Numbered from the stretch's first letter, positions 21,655-30,470 are shown. The stretch: 32,092 nucleotides of DNA from Alphaproteobacteria bacterium (GCA_015062245.1 SUVA01000013.1:1-32092), one strand, 5' to 3'. The notes: generated from the letters alone by a model not told the origin. Made by a program: numbers and translations.

Positions 21655-22737
21655 ATGACGGTAAAAAATAAAACAAACAAAAATTATAAAAGAAGTCAAA
21701 AGGGGCGCAGTATGGTTGAAATGCTGGGCGTGCTGGCCATCATAGGCGTTTTGTCCGTAGGTGGCGTTTATGGTTATGGCGTCGCCATGAAAAAACATAA
21801 AGCGAATGAATTATTGCATCAAGCCTCAATGTTGGCCGCCACCATATCGGCACAGGCCATGACCAATGATGGAAAATTGCCCGAAACGATTACAGATTTT
21901 GGTAATACCAACTATGGAACATTTTCCACAAGCGCAACCAACGCTTTGGACGGAAAAGGATTTACGATTACAATTTCTGAAATGGATTCTGCGGTTTGTG
22001 ATCAATTGGAAAAGATGGCGGGCGGTATGGTGCGTGATGTTGATTGTGATGAAGCGACAGGCAACGCCACTATCACCTATTACAAAAACCTGGCAACTAA
22101 TGATGAAGAGGGAAAGAATAGCCCAACAGGGGGAAGTGGTGATACAGAACACACATTGGTTGAAACATGTTCTGATGGAACTTCAACATCAAACATTGGT
22201 GATTCAACGAATGAAAAAACAAAAGATGATATTTGTCGCTGTCCAGGCGATAAACCGCAATGGGATGGTAAAGAATGTAAAAAAGCGGATACCGAAAATA
22301 GCTGTACCAGCTATACAACTCAAGAATGTCCTGAAGGATATTATTGCCAATTTAATGAATGGAATGATTACTATTTAGATGGTCATGGAAATGGTATTTG
22401 TACCAAAATTACAGGAGTTGTAGAGTCTAATGGTTATACAGCTTCAACGCTTCGTTTGAATTGGTGGAGTGGTAACAGTTGGTGTATCGCTCAAACAGGT
22501 AAAGGATTGATTACCGGAGAATTGGCTGGTATTTCATTAATTGGATCAGCTGGTGGAGATCATAGCTTTGAAGGAAGTGGACCATATCAAGAGTTGGGTA
22601 TTACAGGTACTTTTTTCACTGGAAATACAATAGATAATGGAGGTTCTGTATGGTTTATTTCTGTTTCAAAAACAGGCATGTATTTGGACTATGGAACTGA
22701 TGTTACTAATGATTACCGTCCATTGTGTGGGAAATAG
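21655..22737 (+). CDS. Type IV pilin-like protein with variable, lectin-like C-terminus
   Basis: A 360-residue protein. A basic leader (about 18 residues, Lys/Asn-rich) ends in Gly before Arg-Ser-Met-Val-Glu, the prepilin peptidase site with Glu at +5, then a hydrophobic helix. Residues about 19-165 are almost identical to the protein at 30471-31943. After a Gly/Ser/Thr hinge the sequence becomes Cys-rich (about 180-250) and ends in a domain with Leu-Asn-Trp-Trp-Ser-Gly-x-x-Trp-Cys and a terminal Arg-Pro-Leu-Cys-Gly-Lys, similar in pattern to the protein at 1989-3146 and to C-type-lectin-like folds. A ribosome site AAAGGAG precedes the ATG. Likely a surface pilus or pseudopilus subunit with an adhesive tip domain; this is inference. 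Confidence 0.82.
   Translation: MTVKNKTNKNYKRSQKGRSMVEMLGVLAIIGVLSVGGVYGYGVAMKKHKANELLHQASMLAATISAQAMTNDGKLPETITDFGNTNYGTFSTSATNALDGKGFTITISEMDSAVCDQLEKMAGGMVRDVDCDEATGNATITYYKNLATNDEEGKNSPTGGSGDTEHTLVETCSDGTSTSNIGDSTNEKTKDDICRCPGDKPQWDGKECKKADTENSCTSYTTQECPEGYYCQFNEWNDYYLDGHGNGICTKITGVVESNGYTASTLRLNWWSGNSWCIAQTGKGLITGELAGISLIGSAGGDHSFEGSGPYQELGITGTFFTGNTIDNGGSVWFISVSKTGMYLDYGTDVTNDYRPLCGK
21829..22008 (+). repeat. Inverted repeat, copy 1 (identical to 31590-31769)
   Basis: A 180-base stretch of the pilin gene with no mismatch that I could see to the reverse complement of 31590-31769. The flanking coding sequence on the 5' side is also similar but carries several synonymous differences; on the 3' side similarity drops and then resumes around the Asn-Asp-Glu-Glu-Gly-Lys hinge codons. 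Confidence 0.85.
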
Positions 22738-22758
22738 CCTCTGTTGTTTTAAAACCTC

Positions 22759-22785
22759 AGCCCCTCATAACAAGGGGCTAAAATT
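22759..22785. terminator. Terminator between pilin-like gene and valS
   Basis: AGCCCCT pairs with AGGGGCT, followed on the plus strand by AAAATTTTAAAA and preceded by TTTTAAAACC, so it may serve the convergent pilin (plus) and valS (minus) genes. The same stem sequence follows the pilin-like gene at 30471. Confidence 0.6.
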
Positions 22786-22804
22786 TTAAAATCAACTTTT
22801 AAAA

Positions 22805-25441
22805 CTATCCCAATAAGGTCAAAATATCATTGATTTTTTGTAAAGATAATTCACTATCAGAAAGTGATTTTTTCTTTTCTTCAACGATATTTACGGGCGC
22901 CTTTGAAACAAAAGCTTCATTGGAAAGTTGCGCTTTTAATCGGGCAATAAATCCTGTTAAATTATCAATTTCTTTATTCAGGCGTTCTTTTTCCTTTTCA
23001 ACATCCACAATACCCGCCAAAGGAATCAATAATGTCAAACCATCCAACACCTGAGCCACTTCGCCCTTGCCTGTTTCATTGGTAAAGGTTAAATTTTCCA
23101 CACGGGCCAAAGATTTAATAATATCCAAGTTGGTATTGATGATATTTGTTTGTTCATCATTGGCATCTTTGATTTTTAATTGAATCTTTGTGCTGGCCGG
23201 CACATTGACTTGGGTGCGAACCGAACGCACGGATGTGATTAAATCAAAAATCCAATCTTGGTTTTGCATTGAATGAATATCTTCATATTTTGTCCAATCG
23301 GGCCAAGATGTTTCCATCAACATTTGATTACGAACAGCCGTTTTGTCCCATAATTCTTCGGAAATAAAGGGCATAAACGGATGAATCAATTTTAACATTT
23401 CATCCACCACGGCCCCCATCACGGCACGGGTTTCGGCTTTACCCTTTTCATCGTTGCCATAGAAAATGGGTTTTACGGCCTCCAAATACTTATCACAGAA
23501 TGTGTTCCACACAAAGTGATACAACACATTGCTGGCTTCGTTAAAAGCATAAGTTTCCATCCACTTGGCGATTTCTTTGGCCGCCAAAGATAATTTGGTA
23601 ATCATCCATTTATTGATAGGCAATTGAACCAAACTTAAATCCGAAGCATTATGTGTCATTTCGTTCATTTCGCAAAAACGAACAGCATTCCAAATCTTGG
23701 TGGTAAAATTACGATAATTTTCCACACGGGATTCGCCCATCAACACACTGCGACCTGAACCTTCCTGAACCACCAAAGAAAAGCGCAAAGCATCGGCGCC
23801 ATATTTATCACACATAGCCAAAGGATCAATGCCGTTTCCTTTGGATTTGCTCATTTTTTGGCCTTTTTCATCACGCACCAAACCATGCAAGTGGATTTCC
23901 TTGAACGGCACTTGATGCATATTGTACATACTCATCATCATCATTCGGGCCACCCAGAAAAAGATAATATCAAAACCTGTAATCAAAACGGATGTCGGAT
24001 AGTATTTTTTCAAATGCACGTCATCTTCATTGGGCCAACCCAATGTTGAAAAAGCCCATAATCCCGATGAAAACCAAGTATCCAAAACGTCCGTATCACG
24101 TGTCAAAACGGTCGGCTGACCATAATGTTTATCAGCTTCGGCCTGAGCCAATTGTTCGGTTTCTTCGCAAAAGATTTTGCCATCCGGACCATACCAAACA
24201 GGCACCTGATGTCCCCACCACAATTGACGGGAAATACACCACGGTTGAATATCCTGCATCCAAGAATAATACATATTTTCCCAGTTTTCAGGCACAAACT
24301 TTGTGTTGCCGGATTTAACCGCTTCCACAGCCGCCGGTGCCAACTTGGATGTATCCACAAACCATTGATCGGTCAACCACGGTTCAATAATCACATCCGA
24401 ACGATCACCATAGGGAATGGTCATAGGGTTATCTTCTTCGTGATCATACAAACCCAAAGCTTTGATATCTTCTAACACCAAAGGACGGGCCTGCAACGGG
24501 GACATACCTTGATATTTTTCGGGAACGTTTTCGTTGAGTTTTGCTTCTTTTGTCAATAAATTCACCAAAGGTAATTGATGGCGTTTACCAACCTCAAAAT
24601 CGTTAAAGTCATGGGCGGGGGTAATTTTCACAGCGCCTGTTCCTTTTTCGGGATCGGCGTGTTCATCCGCCACAACGGGAATCGGCTTATTGATAATCGG
24701 AATCAAAACATTTTTGCCGATAAAATCCTGATAACGTTCGTCTTTATCCGAAACCGCCACAGCCGTATCACCAAACAATGTTTCAGGACGTGTTGTACCC
24801 ACCATAATGAATTTTTCGGGATTATTTTCCAAAGGATATTTGAAATACCACATTTTGCCGACAGTTTCCTTTTGAACCACTTCCAAATCAGAAATCGCCG
24901 TTTGTAATTTCGGATCCCAGTTGACCAAGCGTTTATCACGATAAATCAAACCGTCCTTATACATTTTAACAAAAACTTTGCGCACGGCGGCTGACAAGCC
25001 TTCATCCATGGTAAAACGTTCACGGGACCAATCACAAGAACAGCCCAAACGTTTTAATTGGTTAACAATCTGACCACCGGAATGAGCCTTCCATTCCCAC
25101 ACTTTTTCCAAAAACTTTTCACGACCCAAATCATGGCGGGAAATGTTTTCTTTGGCCAACATTCTTTCCACAACCATTTGAGTGGCAATACCGGCGTGAT
25201 CCGTACCCGGTTGCCATAACACATCAAAACCTTTCATGCGCTTATAACGACACACCGTATCCTGTAAGGCATAGTTCAAAGCATGCCCGATATGCAAATT
25301 ACCCGTCACATTAGGGGGCGGAATAACAATAGAAAAAGGCGGTTTTTCAGATTCGGGATGACAGGCAAATAAATCTTTATCCGTCCATTTTTGAAAAATT
25401 TCTTTTTCGGCAGTTTGTGGGTTAAAAGCTTTTTCCAACAT
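22805..25441 (-). CDS. valS: Valyl-tRNA synthetase
   Basis: An 878-residue class I synthetase. The HIGH motif is at residues 50-53 within Pro-Pro-Pro-Asn-Val-Thr-Gly-Asn-Leu-His, and Lys-Met-Ser-Lys-Ser-Lys-Gly-Asn lies near residue 545. The editing domain lies between, the anticodon domain after, and the C-terminal 65 residues form the coiled coil typical of ValRS. Full length, with AAAGGA before the ATG and its own promoter. Convergent with the pilin-like gene at 21655. Confidence 0.98.
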   Translation of the reverse strand: MLEKAFNPQTAEKEIFQKWTDKDLFACHPESEKPPFSIVIPPPNVTGNLHIGHALNYALQDTVCRYKRMKGFDVLWQPGTDHAGIATQMVVERMLAKENISRHDLGREKFLEKVWEWKAHSGGQIVNQLKRLGCSCDWSRERFTMDEGLSAAVRKVFVKMYKDGLIYRDKRLVNWDPKLQTAISDLEVVQKETVGKMWYFKYPLENNPEKFIMVGTTRPETLFGDTAVAVSDKDERYQDFIGKNVLIPIINKPIPVVADEHADPEKGTGAVKITPAHDFNDFEVGKRHQLPLVNLLTKEAKLNENVPEKYQGMSPLQARPLVLEDIKALGLYDHEEDNPMTIPYGDRSDVIIEPWLTDQWFVDTSKLAPAAVEAVKSGNTKFVPENWENMYYSWMQDIQPWCISRQLWWGHQVPVWYGPDGKIFCEETEQLAQAEADKHYGQPTVLTRDTDVLDTWFSSGLWAFSTLGWPNEDDVHLKKYYPTSVLITGFDIIFFWVARMMMMSMYNMHQVPFKEIHLHGLVRDEKGQKMSKSKGNGIDPLAMCDKYGADALRFSLVVQEGSGRSVLMGESRVENYRNFTTKIWNAVRFCEMNEMTHNASDLSLVQLPINKWMITKLSLAAKEIAKWMETYAFNEASNVLYHFVWNTFCDKYLEAVKPIFYGNDEKGKAETRAVMGAVVDEMLKLIHPFMPFISEELWDKTAVRNQMLMETSWPDWTKYEDIHSMQNQDWIFDLITSVRSVRTQVNVPASTKIQLKIKDANDEQTNIINTNLDIIKSLARVENLTFTNETGKGEVAQVLDGLTLLIPLAGIVDVEKEKERLNKEIDNLTGFIARLKAQLSNEAFVSKAPVNIVEEKKKSLSDSELSLQKINDILTLLG

Positions 25442-25471
25442 ATCAAATTCCTTTTGTTAAATATGGGGGAT

Positions 25472-25500
25472 ATTATAGCCTGTCCCCCTTCAAAAGTCAA
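25472..25500 (-). promoter_or_regulatory. Promoter of valS
   Basis: Minus strand TTGACT (25500-25495), 17-base spacer, TATAAT (25477-25472). Confidence 0.75.
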
Positions 25501-25533
25501 GGAATTTTAAACAGTAAATATCTTGGAAAAATT

Positions 25534-26616
25534 TCAGCTTGTTTTTTGCATAACGCACAAAAAGAAACCGTCTGTTTGTGTCAGATAAGGGGAATAGCGC
25601 TTTTGTTTTATAACAGTATAATTTGGATGTTCTGCCAAAAATTTTTCAACCTGTTGTTCGTTTTCATCAAAGGTTAAAGAACAGGTAATATATGACAAAT
25701 ATCCCCCTGTTTTTAAATATTGTTCGGCCCGATTTAAAATTTCACCTTGTGTTTTCACAATATGATTTAATTGTTTTTCGGTTAAATGCCAACGCATATT
25801 AGGCGTTCTGCGCCACGTACCACAGCCCGAACAAGGGGCATCCACCACCACATGATCAAACTTTTTATCGGGGCGCTCCAATTTTGTAATAATTTTAATA
25901 ATTTTAATTTGCGCCCGTGTGGCCCGTTTGACCAACTCAAACAATTTTTTGGGCGTTATGTCGTAAGCCTGAATTTGTCCTTGATTTTGCATCATTTGGG
26001 CAAAAATTAAAGATTTTCCCCCTGCCCCGGCACAAAAATCAAACACACTTTGCTTGGGTTTTACGCCAATTTCCAACGATAAAAGCTGAGCCCCTTCATC
26101 TTGAATTTCCAACATCCCCTTTTTCCAAGCATTCGTATTTTTTATATTGGCATATGTTTTTAAAATAATGCCAAAGGGTGATTTTGCGCAAAGCTCTACA
26201 TCTAATCCTTCATTTTTCAGGCTTTCTAAAATCTCATCACGTTGGCCGATAGCTCTTAAAATAATTGGCGGATTTTCCAATAAGGCGGGTAACTCATTTT
26301 TCGCCTCAGGAATATGCGATAAAAACCATTCGGGCACTTCCCATTGAATCCAATCGGGTGCCTGTGATGTTTCAGGAACGCCGTTTTGTATGAACTTTTG
26401 AACACGGCTTTGCCAATTATCATCCGGATAAGCCCACTTTAATCTGGCCTGACAGCGAATAACAGACCACACAAGTTTCAAAAATTCGACCTTTTCAGGA
26501 CCTTTTATAAATTTATGTTTAGCCAAATAATCATTGATGATTTCAGGGGCAACAGCAGGCTTTTTATCTATAACCCGCATTAAATCAACCAAAACCATCA
26601 ACTCACGATCATTCAT
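25534..26616 (-). CDS. RsmB-like rRNA/RNA m5C methyltransferase (NOL1/NOP2/Sun family)
   Basis: A 360-residue SAM-dependent cytosine-C5 methyltransferase. The SAM site is Asp-Phe-Cys-Ala-Gly-Ala-Gly-Gly-Lys-Ser; the two catalytic cysteines lie in Asp-Ala-Pro-Cys-Ser-Gly-Cys-Gly-Thr-Trp-Arg-Arg and Tyr-Ile-Thr-Cys-Ser-Leu. The motif pattern is closest to RsmB (16S C967), but the N-terminal region is short and lacks the full NusB-like domain, so the exact target base is uncertain. The start overlaps the pth stop by four bases, forming an rplY-pth-rsmB operon on the minus strand. Confidence 0.88.
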   Translation of the reverse strand: MNDRELMVLVDLMRVIDKKPAVAPEIINDYLAKHKFIKGPEKVEFLKLVWSVIRCQARLKWAYPDDNWQSRVQKFIQNGVPETSQAPDWIQWEVPEWFLSHIPEAKNELPALLENPPIILRAIGQRDEILESLKNEGLDVELCAKSPFGIILKTYANIKNTNAWKKGMLEIQDEGAQLLSLEIGVKPKQSVFDFCAGAGGKSLIFAQMMQNQGQIQAYDITPKKLFELVKRATRAQIKIIKIITKLERPDKKFDHVVVDAPCSGCGTWRRTPNMRWHLTEKQLNHIVKTQGEILNRAEQYLKTGGYLSYITCSLTFDENEQQVEKFLAEHPNYTVIKQKRYSPYLTQTDGFFLCVMQKTS

Positions 26617-27164
26617 TTGATTTTATTCATAAAGGCAGACATATCGCCATTGAGTAATAATTCAACATTTTGGGCAATTTGTTCAAATAAACCATCCAAA
26701 ATCTTTTGTTCATCAGCGGACGGTTTGCCCAATACATAATTGGCCGTATCAATCATTTTGTTTTTATCAACGCCAATACGCACACGCATATAATCAACAC
26801 CAATATGCAAATCTATATTTTTAATACCGTTATGACCACCACTGCCACCACCGATTTTTACCTTTACTTTACCAACAGGTAAATCCAAATCATCATGAAA
26901 AACGATAACGTCTTTCGGATGAATCTTATAAAAAGCCATTACGCTTTGAACGGATTCGCCCGATAAATTCATATAGGTTTCAGGTTTTAAAACAAAACAT
27001 TTTTGACCGTTTATTTCACCTTTTGACAAAAGTCCTTTATGTTCTGATTTAAAGGCATCAAAGGAAAAGCGGCGGACAAGTTCGTCCACCGCCTGAAATC
27101 CCATATTGTGGCGGGTTTTTGCATATTCCGTTCCCGGATTGCCCAATCCCACCAACAACTTCAT
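26613..27164 (-). CDS. pth: Peptidyl-tRNA hydrolase
   Basis: A 183-residue hydrolase that frees tRNA from dropped-off peptidyl-tRNA. Gly-Leu-Gly-Asn-Pro-Gly near the N-terminus, catalytic His19 in Thr-Arg-His-Asn-Met-Gly, Phe-His-Asp-Asp-Leu-Asp, and Gly-Gly-Ser-Gly-Gly-His-Asn-Gly are all present. It shares one base with the end of rplY and overlaps the methyltransferase start, the usual rplY-pth pairing. Confidence 0.98.
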   Translation of the reverse strand: MKLLVGLGNPGTEYAKTRHNMGFQAVDELVRRFSFDAFKSEHKGLLSKGEINGQKCFVLKPETYMNLSGESVQSVMAFYKIHPKDVIVFHDDLDLPVGKVKVKIGGGSGGHNGIKNIDLHIGVDYMRVRIGVDKNKMIDTANYVLGKPSADEQKILDGLFEQIAQNVELLLNGDMSAFMNKIK

Positions 27165-27796
27165 TATTTTTTCTCCTCTGTTTTTTCTGCTTCAACCGGG
27201 GCCGCTTCTGGTGTATTGTCAGCAACGGTTTCTTCCTGTGGTGCCACAACGCTGGCCACTGTGAAGTCTTCTTTGGCTGACAAAGAAACACCTTCGGGTA
27301 ATTGAATGTCAAAAGCGTTAAAGGCATCACCGATTTCGGCTTTGGACAAATCAACCGTAAAGTATTCAGGAATTTTATCAGCCGTACATTTTGCTTCAAC
27401 CGTACGGTGCACGATGTTCAACACACCGCCTTTTTTGAAGCCAGGAGCAACATCTTCACCAACAAATTGCAAAGGAATATCCAAGGTCAGTAAAGCTGTC
27501 TTTGAAATTCTTAAAAAATCCGCATGAATCGGGCGATTTGAAACCGGATGTTTTTGAATATCTTGGCATAACACCAAATGTTTTTCTTTTCCATCCACAT
27601 TGATTTCATATTGACGGGTCCAAAGACCTTTTTTATTCATTTCAGCCACCATGAATTTTTCTTCAATGGCGATCATTTCAGGAGCCTGTTTATCCCCATA
27701 AATAACGGCAGGAATAAACCCCTTAAGACGAATAGCCCGAGAGGCCCCCTTGCCAGCTTTTTCACGCTTTGTTGCGTTTAATGATACTGTTTTCAT
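27164..27796 (-). CDS. rplY: 50S ribosomal protein L25 (CTC/general stress form)
   Basis: A 210-residue L25 of the long CTC type: the 5S rRNA-binding L25 domain (about 1-92, with Lys-Gly-x-Ile-Pro-Ala-Val-Ile-Tyr-Gly) followed by the TL5-like C-terminal beta domain and a Glu/Ala/Pro-rich tail. The AAAAGGAT site precedes the ATG. First gene of the rplY-pth-methyltransferase operon, with its own promoter and a hairpin in its leader. Confidence 0.96.
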   Translation of the reverse strand: MKTVSLNATKREKAGKGASRAIRLKGFIPAVIYGDKQAPEMIAIEEKFMVAEMNKKGLWTRQYEINVDGKEKHLVLCQDIQKHPVSNRPIHADFLRISKTALLTLDIPLQFVGEDVAPGFKKGGVLNIVHRTVEAKCTADKIPEYFTVDLSKAEIGDAFNAFDIQLPEGVSLSAKEDFTVASVVAPQEETVADNTPEAAPVEAEKTEEKK

Positions 27797-27824
27797 TTTT
27801 TATCCTTTTTTGTTTTTAAGTAAC

Positions 27825-27852
27825 GGATTTTTCCTCCAGGGGTGAAAAATCC
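27825..27852 (-). promoter_or_regulatory. Hairpin in the rplY leader
   Basis: Minus strand GGATTTTTC and GAAAAATCC pair perfectly over nine bases with a ten-base loop (ACCCCTGGAG). It lies about 28 bases before the rplY start and contains a GGAGG sequence at the loop edge. Could be an autoregulatory site; there is no T tract, so it is not a terminator. Confidence 0.45.
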
Positions 27853-27881
27853 CATCCATATCACATGATACGAACAGTGAT

Positions 27882-27909
27882 ATTATACACATTTTTCAAA
27901 AAAATGCAA
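27882..27909 (-). promoter_or_regulatory. Promoter of the rplY operon
   Basis: Minus strand TTGCAT (27909-27904), 16-base spacer, TATAAT (27887-27882). Confidence 0.7.
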
Positions 27910-27920
27910 GAAAATTTATA

Positions 27921-29240
27921 TTATTGTTCGGTTTTATTTTTTATCGGCAACATAATCAAAACTCGCAAACCTTTCATAGGCGAAGTTTCCAATTTAATTT
28001 CACCGCCATGCGATAAAATCGTATCCCGTGCAATTGTCATACCCAAACCGACACCGCCCGTATTTTTATTACGGGACGGTTCCACCCGATAAAAAGGTTT
28101 AAAAACTTCTTCGCGTTTTTTGGCGGGAATCCCCGGACCGTTATCATCAACGGTTACCTGAATCATATCGTCCCGAATCCCCATAGAAATATTTGTTTTG
28201 GTGGCATAATTTTGCGCATTGGATATTAAATTTGAAAAAGCACGCATCAGTTCATGAGGGCGTGCCATCAACTTAGCCGGTTGTTCAATGTGCAAAAAGA
28301 CACCAAAACCGACACGTTTATATTTTTCCACCAAGGAAGTTAAAAATAAATCCAAATCAATTTCTTCCATTTTTTCTTTGCCGGCGCCCCGGGCAAAATC
28401 CAAATATCCCGTCAACATACTTTCCATTTCGTTGATATCCTGATGCAACATTTGGGTTGTTTCATCGGGTTCCATCATTGATAATTCCAACTTCATTCGT
28501 GTTAAGGGGGTGCGCAAATCATGCGAAACACCGGCCAACATTGATGTCCGTTCACTCATATAACGGGCCAAACGTTCCTTCATTTCAATAAAAGAAAGAC
28601 CGGCCAAACGAACCTCATAAGCTCCCTCAGGCTTGAATTTCACCTCTTGCCCCATACCAAATAACTCGGCCGCTTTTGCCAAACGGGTAATCGCCCGAAC
28701 CTGATTTTTCATAAACAAAAATGCGATTAAAAACAGCAAAGTAGAAGACCCCAACATCCACCACAAAAAAGACGGAACGGTTGTGCTGAAAAATCTTTTG
28801 CGTGGCACAATAACGCTTAAAACACCTTTTGATAACTGAATATCAATTTCCTGTTCGCCTTTTTCATTTGTAAAAGTCGTTTGGGGATAAGGTAAATCTT
28901 CAATTTTGTTTCGCAATTTTGCAGACGTTAAACGTTCGTTTATTTTATCATAAGAGAGTTTTTCATCCGCTTTCCATTCAAGATGCATACCTAAATTTTT
29001 TTCAAACACATCTAACTTGGCGCTTGGGTCTTCCTGCATTTCCGACCAATGGGCGATTAAACGAATTTCACCGATAACGTCGTTGGCCAAGCGCCGGCTG
29101 ATCGTATCCCAGTGCTTATTGAAAAAGTAAATACCGACCATTGCCTGTAATATCACCAACGGTAATAAAATAATCAAAATAAATCGGGCCAATAAATGAC
29201 GCGGGAAAAACTTTCTTTTTAACCATTTAAAAAATATCAT
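27921..29240 (-). CDS. EnvZ-like sensor histidine kinase
   Basis: A 439-residue inner-membrane kinase. Membrane helices at about 20-40 and 157-177 enclose a periplasmic sensor region of about 115 residues; a HAMP linker follows (about 178-230). The phosphorylated His is His240 in Gly-Val-Ser-His-Asp-Leu-Arg-Thr-Pro-Leu, and the ATPase boxes Asn-Leu-Ile-Ser-Asn-Ala, Asp-Asp-Asn-Gly-Pro-Gly-Ile and Gly-Gly-Val-Gly-Leu-Gly-Met follow. It shares one base with the stop of the response regulator gene, so they are a pair. The Pro after the phospho-His region and the domain order match EnvZ-type kinases. The signal is unknown. Confidence 0.93.
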   Translation of the reverse strand: MIFFKWLKRKFFPRHLLARFILIILLPLVILQAMVGIYFFNKHWDTISRRLANDVIGEIRLIAHWSEMQEDPSAKLDVFEKNLGMHLEWKADEKLSYDKINERLTSAKLRNKIEDLPYPQTTFTNEKGEQEIDIQLSKGVLSVIVPRKRFFSTTVPSFLWWMLGSSTLLFLIAFLFMKNQVRAITRLAKAAELFGMGQEVKFKPEGAYEVRLAGLSFIEMKERLARYMSERTSMLAGVSHDLRTPLTRMKLELSMMEPDETTQMLHQDINEMESMLTGYLDFARGAGKEKMEEIDLDLFLTSLVEKYKRVGFGVFLHIEQPAKLMARPHELMRAFSNLISNAQNYATKTNISMGIRDDMIQVTVDDNGPGIPAKKREEVFKPFYRVEPSRNKNTGGVGLGMTIARDTILSHGGEIKLETSPMKGLRVLIMLPIKNKTEQ

Positions 29241-29905
29241 TACAACCTCACTAACTTATACCCCTGCCCCCGAATGGATTGAATCCAAACGGGATGTTTG
29301 GGATCTTTTTCAATTTTGCGTCTGAGACGGGTAATTTGAACATCCACCGTGCGGATGGAATCCGTTTTTAATTTTTGCGCCAATTCTTCACGGGTTAAAA
29401 CACTATCAACCGATTGCACCAAAATATCCAACAGTTGTTGTTCTGCACCGGTTAAAGAAACAGGAATATTTTGATTTATCAAAGACTTTTTTGATTTAAT
29501 GTAAGTAAAATCACCAAACGAAACAGTATCCGAAAAACTTTGTTGATGTTTCATCAGGTTTTTAATTCTTAGCAACAATTCTTTTGGATCAAACGGTTTG
29601 GGCAAATAATCATCAGCACCGGCCTCTAATCCATTAATGCGACTGGCCACATCCCCCATGGCCGTCAACATTAAAATAGGTGTTTGAATGCCTTTTTGGC
29701 GCAATTCTTGGGTATATTCAACGCCGTTTTTATGGGGCATCATCACATCCATTATCACCGCATCAAAGATAAACAGTTGAAATAATTCTTGTGCCTGAAT
29801 ACAATCTTCGGCCACCGAAACCAAAAATCCCGCCTGAGTCAGGTACTGTTTTAATAACTGACGCAACCGTTTATCATCATCCACAACCAATAAATGTCCA
29901 ACCAT
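29240..29905 (-). CDS. OmpR-family response regulator
   Basis: A 221-residue regulator. The receiver domain has Asp9-Asp10-Asp11 acidic residues, phospho-acceptor Asp53 in Ile-Met-Asp-Val-Met-Met-Pro, and Lys in Leu-Pro-Lys-Pro-Phe. The C-terminal winged helix ends with Val-Asp-Val-Gln-Ile-Thr-Arg-Leu-Arg-Arg-Lys-Ile and Ile-Arg-Gly-Gln-Gly-Tyr, as in OmpR. It sits between an HPt-like gene and its kinase. Targets are unknown. Confidence 0.94.
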   Translation of the reverse strand: MVGHLLVVDDDKRLRQLLKQYLTQAGFLVSVAEDCIQAQELFQLFIFDAVIMDVMMPHKNGVEYTQELRQKGIQTPILMLTAMGDVASRINGLEAGADDYLPKPFDPKELLLRIKNLMKHQQSFSDTVSFGDFTYIKSKKSLINQNIPVSLTGAEQQLLDILVQSVDSVLTREELAQKLKTDSIRTVDVQITRLRRKIEKDPKHPVWIQSIRGQGYKLVRL

Positions 29906-29917
29906 TTAATACCTTTT

Positions 29918-30349
29918 TTATATCAGTTGGTTTAAAATTCGGCGCCCTTCTTCACCGCCGTCCCCGCTGATACGTTTCCATAAAATGTTTTGCAGGGTTA
30001 AAACGTCATTATAAACACTTTCAAATTCTATTTTATTAAAAATTTTATGACTTTGGATGTAATTATAAAGGTGTGAAGCCACATCCGTTACCAAAGGATA
30101 ACCAAAGACAGCACCTTGATTTTTCAAACGCATTGCAATGGGCAACAATCGGGAATGGATATGTTCGGCCCGATGGGGATTAGACAAATTCCGTGCTTCA
30201 TTCAAAGCCAAGCGCATTGTTTGAACTTCACCACACACCATCATTGGAAAAGCACGGGCCAAATCCGCCTGAGCCTCAGCTTCAATTTGTTCTTTTGAAG
30301 AATGTTTTTTGTTTTCTTTTAAGTTATTCGGCAATTTAAAAACGGGCAT
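29918..30349 (-). CDS. HPt-like helical protein lacking the usual histidine
   Basis: A 143-residue protein, mostly helical after a charged N-terminus. Residues 66-98 resemble alphaproteobacterial HPt proteins, whose core reads roughly Ile-Ala-His-x-Ile-Lys-Gly-Gln-Gly-x-x-Phe-Gly-Tyr-Pro-Leu. Here it is Ile-Ala-Met73-Arg-Leu-Lys-Asn-Gln-Gly-Ala-Val-Phe-Gly-Tyr-Pro-Leu, so the phospho-accepting His would be Met. It is the first gene of an operon with a response regulator and kinase. It may be a regulatory pseudo-HPt that binds but does not pass phosphate. The family call rests on my reading of one motif and is moderate. Confidence 0.6.
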   Translation of the reverse strand: MPVFKLPNNLKENKKHSSKEQIEAEAQADLARAFPMMVCGEVQTMRLALNEARNLSNPHRAEHIHSRLLPIAMRLKNQGAVFGYPLVTDVASHLYNYIQSHKIFNKIEFESVYNDVLTLQNILWKRISGDGGEEGRRILNQLI

Positions 30350-30369
30350 TTTGACCTCCTTTTTTGAAA

Positions 30370-30398
30370 ATTATAGAAAAATTTTATTTAAATGTCCA
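30370..30398 (-). promoter_or_regulatory. Promoter of the HPt-like/response regulator/kinase operon
   Basis: Minus strand TGGACA (30398-30393), 17-base spacer, TATAAT (30375-30370), then a strong AAAGGAGGT ribosome site before 30349. Confidence 0.75.
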
Positions 30399-30416
30399 GT
30401 TTTTTATTAAAAATCT

Positions 30417-30441
30417 CAGCCCCTTGGGATTCAAGGGGCTG
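30417..30441 (-). terminator. Terminator of the pilin-like gene at 30471
   Basis: Minus strand CAGCCCCTT/AAGGGGCTG with a seven-base loop, followed by AGATTTTT. Same stem as the terminator at 22759, supporting a shared origin of the two pilin units including their 3' ends. Confidence 0.75.
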
Positions 30442-30470
30442 ATGTTTTTCCTACGCATTCAGGTCTTAGA

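Noticed and set aside
21826-22378. Overlapping open frames in the pilin-like gene (plus and minus)
   Set aside because: They are shadows of the pilin reading frame, and the same shadows appear in the duplicate at 31569-31784.
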